Source: Spirochaetes bacterium GWF1_51_8 (GTDB lineage Bacteria; Spirochaetota; Brevinematia; Brevinematales; GWF1-51-8). Taken from it: a DNA stretch of 56,833 bases. Numbering within the stretch: the first letter of the stretch is position 1; the number at the start of each line of letters is the position of its first letter. The notes beneath the pieces are model-generated. The model was given only the letters and a program-made list of their open reading frames with translations. It searched no databases and was not told the origin of the DNA. Where the stretch lies: NCBI GenBank assembly GCA_001829415.1, contig MIBE01000025.1, positions 1 to 56,833 of the forward strand, in the 5' to 3' direction. A program made the translations under genes and the position numbers. Shown piece after piece: positions 25,466 to 33,842 of this stretch.

Positions 25466-28108
25466 CTACTTCTGGTACTTATTCCGGTAGAAATCCACGG
25501 TTTTCGGATCGGCGCCGTATTTCTTAGCGGCGTCGAGGAGTTTTAAAGCTTCCTTCTTTGACCCCGTCTCCCCGAGCGCAATCGCGTAATTGACCGCGAG
25601 ATATTTCAGTGTTTCCGTATCCTTCACCGACAGGTAGTACTTGTCGAGCAGTTCCTTCGCCTTCGGGTAATCGACGATATAAAAGAGATGGATATTCGAT
25701 AAAAGGTGCAGGGCATACTTCGTCATATCCGATCCGGGATGCGCGAGGATCAGTTTCTGAAGGTATTTCGCGGAATTCTCATAGTCCTTCGCGGTATAGT
25801 AAATTCTCGCCGCATAGTAGAGGTCGCCCGGATCGCCGCCGTATTTCTCGTATGCCGTGAGGTAGTCCCCGCAGGCCGTCATCCAGTCCCCCAGCTTATC
25901 GGCAAGAAACGCCGCCATCGTCAGACGGTAACGGTTTGTTTCGTCATACGCCATCGCCTGTAAATAGTAAGGATAGGAGTTCGAGTAGTCCTGTTTCTGA
26001 AAGTTTTGCAGACCGAGCATTTCGTTCACATCCGCGAAATATGGAAAGAGCTTGTAGGACTTCTGATATAACTCGAACGCGGCGTCCTTCTCGCCCTTAT
26101 GATACTTGTCAATCGCGGAGTTCTTGTACTGGTAGGCGATCTTTAAATCGGAAAGGCTCGCCGATTTGTAAAACTTCCAGTACTTTTCGATCTGCCCGGT
26201 CGATGTGACATCCTCGACCTGTTTGTAATGCATTTTATCGCATCCTGTGGGGAGAACAAACCTATCGAACACCAGCTTGTAGTATGTCAGTTCTCCTTCC
26301 CCATGGTACCATGACGGCCAGTAGTTCTTGAACGTATCCCGGAACATGTGCGGCGTAAACGCGTATTTATCGCCGAGGAATGTCCGGTAGGTGGCTTCGA
26401 CATTGTGGAAGAATTCGTGGATCATCGTCCACGGCTGTTCGAGATTGACATCCGCGATCCGCATTCCGCCCCTGATCTTCGTCTGCTTTATGAACGGAAC
26501 AATATTCTGCCCGCCGTAACTCGAGATGCCCGACGACACCCCGAACGGGAACACGCTGCAGAAGACATCGTACTTATTCCGGGTTTCGTAGATCATTTCC
26601 CACGGGAACCCCGGAATCTTTTCCTCTACGATGTAATTGATCGGGAAATCCTCTACCGGCTTGCCGTCGCCGCCGTTGATAGGCGAGAGGTAGACGCTCT
26701 GGGTGAATACCGTCGCCGTAGCGTCGATAAACCGGATATCCATCTGGGGCAGGATCTGTCCGTCGGAAAGATAGAAATAGAACATCCGGAAGACATTGAA
26801 AGATTTTATCAGATCGTTCGTCACCGATTTATCGAGCGTTTTTTTGACTGTCAGGTTTGTCCCGGCCAACGACTTCCATGTCCCGTCGGACTCCCCCCAG
26901 AACCAGAACAGCATATCCAAACGGTAGGCGCTGTCCTTTTTCGCGTTATAGTTCTTGTCCCAGTATTTCAGCGTTTCGCCGAGAATACGGATATCGGACA
27001 TCCGAATCAGGTTCTGATACTTCCCGAGCCCCATGTCGTAATACTTCTTGACCTTATCGAAATACCCCTTCGACGCATCCGTCCCGAAAAAGTCAAATCC
27101 GGCTACCAGATATATGTTCGCGGCGGAATACCTCACCCAGTCGCTTTCGTCGCCGGGCAGTTTCGCGAAGAAGCCGACGATCTCCTTTTCGTATTCCGCG
27201 AAGGATGTGAGGTCTTTCAGCTCGGTACAGAGTCTTATGATATGAAAGTAGTTCCATCTCAGCCATTGATCGTCGGACGCGCCCTTCTTGTAGGTCTTGA
27301 GGCCTTTTTTTACTATTTGGAGCGCGGTCTGGGATTTTCCCGTTATTTTCAGGCTCTCGGCATAGTACCAGATATCCTTCAGTCCCAGTTCCGCGGGTGG
27401 ATAGGACTCGTAGAGCGATATCGCCTTCGGGTAGTTCTTCGAGCTGACATAGCAGTATGCGTAAGCAAACCGGTCGTAGTACGGGGCATAAGTCCCCATC
27501 TCCTTCGCGGCATATTCCGCCGACTTCGCGGCCCACTTGTCCGCCTGCGCGATGTTGCCGTTCGTGCCTTCCAGTACGGCGAGCGACTGGTAATACTTCG
27601 CGACCAGGTATACCTGATAGGTATAGTTCAACCCGGGATTGATCTTCATATAAGCCTCGTAACCGTTAAGCGTTTCTTCGAGGCCTTTCGTGTCTTTCAG
27701 GACGATCAGGTTGTCGACCGCCGCCGCGAAGAGGTATTGTTTAAATTTCGCGCCGTCGTCGTCAAGGAATACCGCCTTTTTTAACACTCCCGCCGCTTCT
27801 TCACGTTGACCGGTCTTGAGGTAACACTGGACGATATAGTAAGACACAGACAAGGGGATATAGTCGGACGGCACTTTATTCAGTACCGCGATACATTCGG
27901 AGTAATTCGTATTCTGGAAGAGAACGATTCCGTACCAGTAAGACATCGCGGGATCGCCGGGCTTCTCAAGATAAGCCTTCTTCATGGATACCAGTGCCTT
28001 GGGATAATCCTTTGCGTTCCATGCCTTGAGGAAATCGTCGTAGTTCCCGGCGGATACCCGCGCGCACAGGGCAAGGATTAAAAGCTGAATAATATAAAAA
28101 CGTTTCAT
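25466..28108 (-). CDS. Secreted TPR protein with central HEFFH motif (paralogue 2)
   Basis: An 880-residue protein with a signal peptide (...CARVSAGNYDDF), two TPR regions and a central domain holding MIHEFFHNVEATYRT and YWPSWYHGEGELTYYKLVF. It shares the whole architecture with its neighbour at 22702. The His-Glu-Phe-Phe-His, the YWPSWY turn and the closing KKYGADPKTV are kept in both while most other residues differ, so the motif regions are likely functional. The two genes are tandem with a 118-bp gap. Both are high in Tyr and Lys, as is common in extracellular TPR proteins. Family unknown; the metal-binding role is an inference. Confidence 0.75.
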   Translation of the reverse strand: MKRFYIIQLLILALCARVSAGNYDDFLKAWNAKDYPKALVSMKKAYLEKPGDPAMSYWYGIVLFQNTNYSECIAVLNKVPSDYIPLSVSYYIVQCYLKTGQREEAAGVLKKAVFLDDDGAKFKQYLFAAAVDNLIVLKDTKGLEETLNGYEAYMKINPGLNYTYQVYLVAKYYQSLAVLEGTNGNIAQADKWAAKSAEYAAKEMGTYAPYYDRFAYAYCYVSSKNYPKAISLYESYPPAELGLKDIWYYAESLKITGKSQTALQIVKKGLKTYKKGASDDQWLRWNYFHIIRLCTELKDLTSFAEYEKEIVGFFAKLPGDESDWVRYSAANIYLVAGFDFFGTDASKGYFDKVKKYYDMGLGKYQNLIRMSDIRILGETLKYWDKNYNAKKDSAYRLDMLFWFWGESDGTWKSLAGTNLTVKKTLDKSVTNDLIKSFNVFRMFYFYLSDGQILPQMDIRFIDATATVFTQSVYLSPINGGDGKPVEDFPINYIVEEKIPGFPWEMIYETRNKYDVFCSVFPFGVSSGISSYGGQNIVPFIKQTKIRGGMRIADVNLEQPWTMIHEFFHNVEATYRTFLGDKYAFTPHMFRDTFKNYWPSWYHGEGELTYYKLVFDRFVLPTGCDKMHYKQVEDVTSTGQIEKYWKFYKSASLSDLKIAYQYKNSAIDKYHKGEKDAAFELYQKSYKLFPYFADVNEMLGLQNFQKQDYSNSYPYYLQAMAYDETNRYRLTMAAFLADKLGDWMTACGDYLTAYEKYGGDPGDLYYAARIYYTAKDYENSAKYLQKLILAHPGSDMTKYALHLLSNIHLFYIVDYPKAKELLDKYYLSVKDTETLKYLAVNYAIALGETGSKKEALKLLDAAKKYGADPKTVDFYRNKYQK

Positions 28109-28152
28109 CGCGTCCTCCGGGATATATCATAATTCCCCTGCGTCAATCTGTC

Positions 28153-28183
28153 AAAAGAAAAGGCCGCCCGAAACCGGACGGCC
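28153..28183 (-). terminator. Terminator of the rrf2-cysK-metY operon
   Basis: GGCCGCCCG (28162-28170) pairs with CGGACGGCC (28175-28183) with one mismatch, and on the minus strand a T-rich run (TTTTCTTTT, 28161-28153) follows. It lies just past the metY stop. Confidence 0.8.
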
Positions 28184-28205
28184 CATATCTGAAATGAAAG
28201 GAGTT

Positions 28206-29489
28206 TTAAACTTTCGCGAGCGCCTGCTGGAGATCGGCGATGATATCGTCGATATTCTCAATTCCGATCGAGAGACGGACAAGCGACTCGGTCAACCCGC
28301 TGTCTTCGAGCTGTTTAGGCGAGAGCTGCGAATGAGTTGTGGTCGCCGGATGGATCGCGAGCGATTTCGCGTCGCCGACATTCGCGAGGTGCGAGAAGAG
28401 CTGAAGGCTCTCGATAAACTTCGCTCCCGCGGGCTTGCCGCCCTTCACCCCGAACACGACCATTCCGCCGAAACCGTTCTTCAGGTACTTCTTCGACGCG
28501 TCGCAAGTGGGATGGCACTGCAGGCCTGGGTACTTGACCCATTCGACCTTCGGGTGCTTCTCGAGATACTCCGCTGCAGCAAGCGCGTTCGAGGAATGGC
28601 GTTCCATACGGAGCGAAAGGGTCTCGATCCCCTGCAGGAAGAGCCACGAGTTATCCGGCGAGATACAGGCGCCGAGATTTCGGAGCGGGACAAGCCTCAT
28701 CCTCAGGATAAACGCTAAGGGGTTCAGCGGGCCCAGATCGTGCGCGAAACGCAGGTCGTGATATCCGCCGTCGGGCTTGTTGAACAGGTCGAACTTCGGG
28801 TCGGTCCAGTCAAACTTGCCGGAGTCGATCACTATTCCGCCCAAACCCGTACCGTGCCCGCCGATCCACTTGGTCAGCGAATGGATCACGATATCCGCGC
28901 CGAACTCCATCGGTCTCAGGAGACACGGGGGAGTAAACGTCGAATCGACCACGAGCGGCAGGTGATGCTTCTTCGCGACCTTCGAGATCGCTTCGATATC
29001 CGCCATATCCAGCCCGGGATTTCCGATCGTCTCGATATAGATCAAACGGGTCTTATTGTTGATCGCCTTCTCGAAATTCGCGGGGTCTTTCGGGTCGACA
29101 AGATGCGCCTTGATCCCAAACTGTTTCAAAATAGAATCGAACATGGTGAACGTTCCGCCGTAAAGGTTGTTCGCCGAGACGATCTCGTCGCCCTGCTGAC
29201 AGATATTGATCACCGTGTAGTAGATCGCCGTCGTCCCGGATGCGAGGGCGAGCGCTGCGGCTCCGCCTTCGAGCGCCGCGAGACGTTTCTCGAGCACATC
29301 CTGTGTGGGATTCATGATGCGGGTGTAGATATTCCCCATTTCCTTCAGCGCGAAAAGGTTCTGAGCATGTTCCGCGCTTTTAAACACGTATGATGACGTC
29401 CTGTAGATAGGCACAGCCCTCGACAGCGTATCGCTGTCCACCTTATGCCCCTCGTGAAGGGCGAGTGTTTCGAATTTGTAATCAGCCAT
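28206..29489 (-). CDS. metY: O-acetylhomoserine (thiol)-lyase
   Basis: A 427-residue PLP enzyme of the Cys/Met metabolism family. It would convert O-acetylhomoserine and sulfide (or methanethiol) to homocysteine (or methionine). The long MetY type is indicated by the start (FETLALHEGH), YTRIMNPTQDVLEKRLAALEGG, the PLP lysine in HSLTKWIGGHGTGLGG, and the C-terminal TTTHSQLSP and RLSIGIENIDD. Length is about 20-30 residues above cystathionine enzymes, as for MetY. It lies 13 bp after cysK in the same operon, which fits sulfide use. Confidence 0.93.
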   Translation of the reverse strand: MADYKFETLALHEGHKVDSDTLSRAVPIYRTSSYVFKSAEHAQNLFALKEMGNIYTRIMNPTQDVLEKRLAALEGGAAALALASGTTAIYYTVINICQQGDEIVSANNLYGGTFTMFDSILKQFGIKAHLVDPKDPANFEKAINNKTRLIYIETIGNPGLDMADIEAISKVAKKHHLPLVVDSTFTPPCLLRPMEFGADIVIHSLTKWIGGHGTGLGGIVIDSGKFDWTDPKFDLFNKPDGGYHDLRFAHDLGPLNPLAFILRMRLVPLRNLGACISPDNSWLFLQGIETLSLRMERHSSNALAAAEYLEKHPKVEWVKYPGLQCHPTCDASKKYLKNGFGGMVVFGVKGGKPAGAKFIESLQLFSHLANVGDAKSLAIHPATTTHSQLSPKQLEDSGLTESLVRLSIGIENIDDIIADLQQALAKV

Positions 29490-29502
29490 TTTTATTCCTC
29501 CG

Positions 29503-30444
29503 TTATTTTCCCGACGCGAGATCGTCGAAGAGCCATGTACTCAGATAGCGCTCCCCGGTATCACATGCGACGGTGACGATAGTTTTACCTTTGTTCTCCG
29601 GGCGTTTCGCTACTTCGATAGCGGCCCAGATATTCGCGCCGGCGGAAATTCCGACCAGCAAGCCTTCTTTCTTCGCGGCCATCCGCGACATAGCGCCCGC
29701 GTCATCATGACGAACCTGAATGATCTCGTCGATGATCCCGGTATTGAGCACGGCGGGAACAAAACCCGCGCCGATACCCTGTATTTTATGCGGGCCTGGT
29801 TTCCCTCCGGAGAGCACGGGAGAATCCGTGGGTTCCACCGCGATGACGATAAAACCGGGCTTCTTCCCCTTCAACGCCATGCCTACTCCGGTCAATGTCC
29901 CGCCTGTTCCGACTCCGGCCACCAGGATATCGACATTGCCGTCGGTATCGCGCCAGATTTCCTCGGCGGTCGCCCGCTTGTGGACTTCCGGGTTGGCGGG
30001 GTTCTGGAACTGCTGGGGCATCAACGCTTTGGGGTTCGAGCGCACGATCTCTTCGGCCTTCTCGATAGCACCCTTCATCCCCTTGTCCCCGGGAGTGAGC
30101 ACAAGCTCCGCCCCGAAGATCTGTAAAAGTTTTCTCCGCTCGACACTCATCGTCTCGGGCATCGTAAGGATCAGTTTGTATCCTCGCGACGCCGCGACAA
30201 ACGCGAGAGCGATCCCGGTATTTCCGCTTGTCGGCTCGACAAGAACCGTATCCGGGCCGATCAGCCCTTTCTTCTCCGCGTCCTCGATCATAGCCAAACC
30301 AATTCTATCTTTTACACTCGAACACGGATTGAAATTCTCGAGTTTCAGCAGTACGTCGGCCTGCAGCCCCGGTACCAGCCTGTTCAGTTTGAGTAACGGC
30401 GTATTCCCGACCAGTTCGGTGATACTCTGCGCAATCTTCGCCAT
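29503..30444 (-). CDS. cysK: Cysteine synthase A
   Basis: A 313-residue PLP enzyme joining O-acetylserine and sulfide into cysteine. The PLP lysine is in [12 protein letters not shown] (near residue 43), followed by the asparagine loop [15 protein letters not shown], the glycine-rich [12 protein letters not shown] and the C-terminal serine region ([11 protein letters not shown]). Length fits CysK rather than CysM or cystathionine beta-synthase. It sits 10 bp after the Rrf2 regulator and 13 bp before metY, so one promoter upstream of rrf2 likely drives all three. In Bacillus, CysK also binds the Rrf2 regulator CymR, a link worth keeping in mind here. Confidence 0.95.
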   Translation of the reverse strand: MAKIAQSITELVGNTPLLKLNRLVPGLQADVLLKLENFNPCSSVKDRIGLAMIEDAEKKGLIGPDTVLVEPTSGNTGIALAFVAASRGYKLILTMPETMSVERRKLLQIFGAELVLTPGDKGMKGAIEKAEEIVRSNPKALMPQQFQNPANPEVHKRATAEEIWRDTDGNVDILVAGVGTGGTLTGVGMALKGKKPGFIVIAVEPTDSPVLSGGKPGPHKIQGIGAGFVPAVLNTGIIDEIIQVRHDDAGAMSRMAAKKEGLLVGISAGANIWAAIEVAKRPENKGKTIVTVACDTGERYLSTWLFDDLASGK

Positions 30445-30454
30445 AGGACCTCCT

Positions 30455-30892
30455 TTAGATATCGAACGCCAAATCGGCGCTGATTCGGTTACGGTAATCT
30501 TCTATCATGTTTTCCAGTGTTATCGCATCGAGAGTCTCGATGATCTTGTCTCCGAGGCGCGTCCACACGCTCGTCGAGGGACAAATCTTCTGTCTCGGGC
30601 ATTCCTTACCGTCGGAACAGTCCACCGGGTAGAGAGACCCTTCGAGCGTTTCGATCACCTCGCGGACAGTGATCGATTGCGGGGTTTTCGCAAGCCGGTA
30701 TCCGCCCTGCGAGCCGCGAACCGACTCCACCAATCCCGCCGCACGGAGCGGGATAATAATTTGACTCAGGTACTTCTCCGATATCTGCTGCGTGTCCGCG
30801 ATCACCTTTAACTGTACGAGGGGTTCGTGATAACGCAGTCCCAGTTCGAACATCAGCCTAAGTCCGTAACGCGACCGTGTAGAAATTTTCAT
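30455..30892 (-). CDS. Rrf2-family regulator with IscR-type cysteines
   Basis: A 145-residue winged-helix regulator heading the cysK-metY operon. The N-terminal DNA-binding region ([40 protein letters not shown]) is standard Rrf2. Counting from the ATG at 30892, cysteines fall at 92, 98 and 104, the same numbers as the [2Fe-2S] ligands in E. coli IscR, but the fourth ligand His107 is a Thr. It may sense Fe-S status or, like CymR, cysteine supply. The upstream GTG at 30898 is rejected because AGGTAG fits the ATG. Its promoter carries a dyad that it probably binds itself. Confidence 0.9.
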   Translation of the reverse strand: MKISTRSRYGLRLMFELGLRYHEPLVQLKVIADTQQISEKYLSQIIIPLRAAGLVESVRGSQGGYRLAKTPQSITVREVIETLEGSLYPVDCSDGKECPRQKICPSTSVWTRLGDKIIETLDAITLENMIEDYRNRISADLAFDI

Positions 30893-30902
30893 ATACACTA
30901 CC

Positions 30903-30953
30903 TATACTATCATCTTAGTAGTATATTTTACCACAATCAGCGAATGTTGTCAA
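30903..30953 (-). promoter_or_regulatory. Promoter and likely Rrf2 operator of the rrf2-cysK-metY operon
   Basis: On the minus strand TTGACA (30953-30948), 17 bp, TAAAAT (30930-30925). Just past the -10, over the expected transcription start, TATACTA (30903-30909) and TAGTATA (30919-30925) form a perfect 7-bp inverted repeat with 9 bp between. A repressor there would block the start, which fits self-control by the Rrf2 protein. The + strand 11-mer TAGTAGTATAT (30916-30926) recurs near nifS at 41352. Confidence 0.75.
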
Positions 30954-30972
30954 TAGTTTTTTAAAGTATTTT

Positions 30973-31443
30973 TTACTTTTGAGTTTCTTGAATTTCAAAA
31001 AAAGGCAGGAAAATGGGAGGTAGACCTATACGTGTCATTATCGAAGGAATTAATTCACGCATATAAGGATTTACTATGAGTGGAAGACATGAATTCTTTA
31101 ATTCTTGAAAAATTTCTTCATTTATTATTTCTTGCATTTTAAAACTGATTTCGAATTCAGCAAGAAGTTCAAATGTAGATAATTTTTCATTTGTTTTTTG
31201 ATTCAGTTGAAACAATAAAAACTCTATTTCTTGATAAACATTTTTTATATCCTTTTCTGAGTTATCATAACTACTCCTTATTGTTTTATAACTTACTGAA
31301 ATAGTTTCATAATTTCCAGGATCAAGGTTGTTAAGTCTTTTATATGATAATTTTGGAAGGAAGACACCTAATATAATAGAATTTGCACAAATTTTTCTTA
31401 TTTTTACATTATCTGTTTTAGTGTTTTGATTTTTTCTTTTCAT
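30973..31443 (-). CDS. SecB-like chaperone of the HicAB module
   Basis: A 156-residue protein, the length of SecB. The clearest match is the C-terminus: LIVNPYMRELIPSIMTRIGL followed by PPIFLPFFEI, the equivalent of the SecB ...PYxRExIxxxxxRxGFPPxxLxPxxF signature. The middle has the alternating strand pattern seen in SecB (TISVSYKTI, FELLAEFEISFKMQEI). SecB-like proteins beside toxin-antitoxin genes act as dedicated chaperones that keep the antitoxin folded (TAC systems). ATG 31443 follows GGAGGG with 5 bp spacing; ATG 31455 is an alternative. AT-rich, 13 bp after hicB. General protein export use cannot be excluded but the context argues against it. Confidence 0.75.
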   Translation of the reverse strand: MKRKNQNTKTDNVKIRKICANSIILGVFLPKLSYKRLNNLDPGNYETISVSYKTIRSSYDNSEKDIKNVYQEIEFLLFQLNQKTNEKLSTFELLAEFEISFKMQEIINEEIFQELKNSCLPLIVNPYMRELIPSIMTRIGLPPIFLPFFEIQETQK

Positions 31444-31456
31444 TTTTCCCTCCATT

Positions 31457-31957
31457 TTAGTTAGTATATTTTACCGCTTCTTCTTTCCAACTTGGATATA
31501 TTGCATTTGGAAACTTTGTCTCAAAACTCATCTCATCTTCAGTCCTTTTTTCCATTTCAGTTTGTTCTATCATAGTTTTAATTTTTCTTTCAATGCTACT
31601 TTGAGTCATATTCATTGATATTATTGATACTAAATATGTATTAAGACTAACACAATTTTTCTCAGCTTCTTCTACCAATTCTTTATGTAAATGCTTTGGA
31701 ATTCGAAGATGAATTTTTCCGTTATACTTTTTTTCAATCATTTCATCCGGCAAAGGGATTTCTTTTCCATTTTTTAAGGAATCATTTATCCATAAACGCA
31801 TTGCATCATTTATCATTTCATATGCTTCTTCAATATTATCACCCTCCGAGATACAACCAGGAAGTTCAAGAATTTTAATAAACAAAGAACCATCCTCGTT
31901 ATTCTTGATAATTCTTGTATAAGGAAGTTTGAGATAATAATCAACTGTTTTCTTCAT
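31457..31957 (-). CDS. hicB: HicB-family antitoxin with C-terminal extension
   Basis: A 166-residue HicB antitoxin. The N-terminal partial RNase-H-like fold is typical (IKNNEDGSLFIKILELPGCI followed by SEGDNIEEAYEMINDAM), then PLPDEM and a ribbon-helix-helix DNA-binding part (KIHLRIPKHLHKELVEEAEK, VSLNTYLVSIIS). It neutralises HicA and would repress its own operon. Some 50 residues follow the DNA-binding part, ending in aromatic and hydrophobic residues (SFETKFPNAIYPSWKEEAV); such tails in TAC antitoxins make folding depend on the SecB-like partner. ATG 31957 is chosen for GGAGG at 6 bp; it overlaps the hicA end by 17 bp. Confidence 0.88.
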   Translation of the reverse strand: MKKTVDYYLKLPYTRIIKNNEDGSLFIKILELPGCISEGDNIEEAYEMINDAMRLWINDSLKNGKEIPLPDEMIEKKYNGKIHLRIPKHLHKELVEEAEKNCVSLNTYLVSIISMNMTQSSIERKIKTMIEQTEMEKRTEDEMSFETKFPNAIYPSWKEEAVKYTN

Positions 31958-32198
31958 ACCAATCCTCCAATTCAAGTAATAAAATTATTTCTTTTATATA
32001 ATGTTCTTTTACATATGGGTGTTTTTTCGGAACTGTTATGGAATAACATCCTTCCTTTCTGAAAATATAATGACTACTTCCTCTGCTGGGTTGCTCTCCT
32101 GAATATCCAAAGTTCTCGAGAATTATTTTTATATCATTAAAGCTTACCGACTTTGGATTATCAAGAATGCTTTTTATTCTCTTTAATTTTGTCGACAC
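31941..32198 (-). CDS. hicA: HicA-family mRNA interferase toxin
   Basis: An 85-residue toxin with the double-stranded RNA-binding-like HicA fold. The family core is visible: a helix with KIILENFGYSG, the RGSSHYIFRKEG strand carrying the catalytic His, YSITVPKKHPYVKEHYIKEI, and a last helix. HicA cuts mRNA and tmRNA when HicB is lost. It is somewhat longer than the common 60-80 residues because of an N-terminal helix. GTG start with AAGGAAG 8 bp upstream. First gene of the operon, toxin before antitoxin, the usual hicAB order. AT-rich like the rest of the island. Confidence 0.9.
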   Translation of the reverse strand: MSTKLKRIKSILDNPKSVSFNDIKIILENFGYSGEQPSRGSSHYIFRKEGCYSITVPKKHPYVKEHYIKEIILLLELEDWYEENS

Positions 32199-32218
32199 TT
32201 TCGATACTTCCTTTATAC

Positions 32219-32248
32219 AATGATATCATATATAGTATCATTTATCAA
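32219..32248 (-). promoter_or_regulatory. Promoter and operator of the hicAB-secB operon
   Basis: On the minus strand TTGATA (32248-32243), 17 bp, TATCAT (32225-32220). AATGATA (32219-32225) and TATCATT (32236-32242) form a perfect 7-bp inverted repeat with 10 bp between, filling the spacer and -10. HicB with its RHH domain is the likely binder. Confidence 0.75.
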
Positions 32249-32256
32249 CTTTTTAT

Positions 32257-33237
32257 TTACTTTTTACCCATCCGCAAGAGAGCGGTATCGAGGATCGATG
32301 CCATGAAACGGCGGTAGTCCGTTCCTGCGTTCGCCGCTATCAGGCAGATTTCGGAATCGGCGGGATTGAGCTCGGGAAGCGGATTGATCTCGAGGAAGAA
32401 CGGTTCCCCGTTCTCGTCACAGCGGATATCGATCCGTCCGCAGTCCCGGCACCCGAGCGCACGGTACGCCCTGAGCGCGATATCGGCGCATTTGTCCGCG
32501 AGACCGCCCTCGACCGGTTTCTGGACGATCTTTCCGGCGCCGCTTTGCTTGTTGAGGAACGTATCCCCGCCGGACTCGACACCGCCGCCGAACACGATTT
32601 CATCGACCCCGATCACCCTCGTGTCAAGCCCGTTACCGATCACCCCGACCGTGCATTCCTTACCCGGAAGATACTTCTCGACCAGCGCGGGCTGTCCGAA
32701 CATCTGCACCAGATCGAGAGCTACTCTTTCCAGTTCGGCGCGTGATTGGATCACCGAATGGGGATGAACTCCCTTACCGGAACCTTCCGCTATCGGCTTG
32801 GCAAAGAGGGGAAAACGGTCGGGAACCTTGTCGAGATCGCCGCGCGAGGCGACTACCCACGACTCCGCGGTAGGGACGCCCGCCGCCTGAACCACCGCCT
32901 TCGTCATTCCCTTATGCAGGGTGAGCGCGAGCACAAACGCGTCGGAGAAGACATACGGGATGCGGTAAGCGTCCAGCAATGCCGGAACCGCCGCCTCGCG
33001 CCCGTAGCCGTACATCCCCTCGCAGATGTTGAACACAAAGTCCCATCGCTTCCCCGCCGCGAGTTTTTCAGTGAGAGACCGGATTCCGCCGATCCGTTCG
33101 ACATCCAGACCATAGCTCTTCAACGCCTCTTCGATGGCGTCGATAGTCTCGTCCCTGTCGAATTCGGCGATCTCTTCCTCCCGATAACCCAGTTTGCGGT
33201 ACTCGCTTCTCGAATCGTAAGTAAATCCGACAGTCAT
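32257..33237 (-). CDS. ATP-grasp ligase, D-Ala-D-Ala ligase-like
   Basis: About 326 residues. The ATP-grasp fold is clear: a Rossmann-like N-domain with FVFNICEGMYGYGREAAVPA, then PLFAKPIAEGSGKGV (ATP-binding lysine and glycine loop), the PALVEKYLPGKECTVGVIGN strand, and the metal site FFLEINPLPELNP. Length and N-domain match D-alanine-D-alanine ligase relatives, but DdlA/B signature residues are not all present, so it may join other amino acids or peptides. ATG 33237 has GAGG upstream; the 33258 start lacks one. Confidence 0.8.
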   Translation of the reverse strand: MTVGFTYDSRSEYRKLGYREEEIAEFDRDETIDAIEEALKSYGLDVERIGGIRSLTEKLAAGKRWDFVFNICEGMYGYGREAAVPALLDAYRIPYVFSDAFVLALTLHKGMTKAVVQAAGVPTAESWVVASRGDLDKVPDRFPLFAKPIAEGSGKGVHPHSVIQSRAELERVALDLVQMFGQPALVEKYLPGKECTVGVIGNGLDTRVIGVDEIVFGGGVESGGDTFLNKQSGAGKIVQKPVEGGLADKCADIALRAYRALGCRDCGRIDIRCDENGEPFFLEINPLPELNPADSEICLIAANAGTDYRRFMASILDTALLRMGKK

Positions 33238-33321
33238 GTCGCTACGCCTCGTAAACATATTCAGGAAAATAGTTTAACTGCATTCACAGGGATAAGCAAG
33301 AAAACCGGCGAACTGAAGCGG

Positions 33322-33831
33322 TTACTTCAGGCAGAGTCCGTCGATCATCCCGGCGAACCGGGGATATTTCGCGGTCAGTTCCGCCCGGACGCCGTCGGAG
33401 AAGTCCTCGTACTCGAAGCCGGGCGCGACCGTCGTGCCCATGAGCGCATACTCGGCGCTGTTAGCCAGACGCGAGCCCTGCCAGACTCCACGCGGTACCA
33501 CGACCTGCGGACGCTCGTCCGACATAAGATCGAATCCGATCCTGACCGCCTTGCCGCTCCCGTCGGGGTATAAGTTCAGCATCTCGACCGGGCCGCCCAG
33601 ATAGAGATGGAAAATCTCGTCGCTCTGGAGGAGATGCATCGCGGAGAACGTCTCCGGTGTCAGGAGAAAATAGATCGCGGTGGAGAACGCGCGTTTCCCG
33701 CGATAACGCGTGCCGGACAAATCGATAGACTCGTCCGAACGGTATAGCTCACGGAAAAATCCGCCTTCCTTGGGATGCGGGATAAGTCCGAGCGTCTCGA
33801 TGATTTCAGCGGCGGTCATAGTTATCTCCAT
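33322..33831 (-). CDS. DUF985 (Cupin_5) family protein
   Basis: A 169-residue cupin. It opens with a helix (MTAAEIIETLGLIPHPKEGGFF) and then shows the beta-barrel of the DUF985 family: ELYRSDESIDLSG, AIYFLLTPETFSAMHLLQSD, EIFHLYLGGPVEMLNLYPDG, VVPRGVWQGSRL and TTVAPGFEYEDFSDG. The His in MHLL and in FHLY fit the metal- or ligand-binding positions. Members bind small molecules or act in epimerase-like reactions, but no substrate is known. It lies 85 bp after the ATP-grasp gene and could be co-transcribed. Confidence 0.85.
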   Translation of the reverse strand: MEITMTAAEIIETLGLIPHPKEGGFFRELYRSDESIDLSGTRYRGKRAFSTAIYFLLTPETFSAMHLLQSDEIFHLYLGGPVEMLNLYPDGSGKAVRIGFDLMSDERPQVVVPRGVWQGSRLANSAEYALMGTTVAPGFEYEDFSDGVRAELTAKYPRFAGMIDGLCLK

Positions 33832-33842
33832 CTATTGCTTTT

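Noticed and set aside
26348..27784. 478-codon frame on the + strand opposite the HEFFH paralogue
   Set aside because: Antisense shadow of a gene whose paralogue is also on the minus strand; no start signal or domain.
30973..31443. Housekeeping SecB
   Set aside because: The gene is AT-rich, coupled to hicAB and shares the island's composition; a dedicated TA chaperone is the better reading, though not proven.
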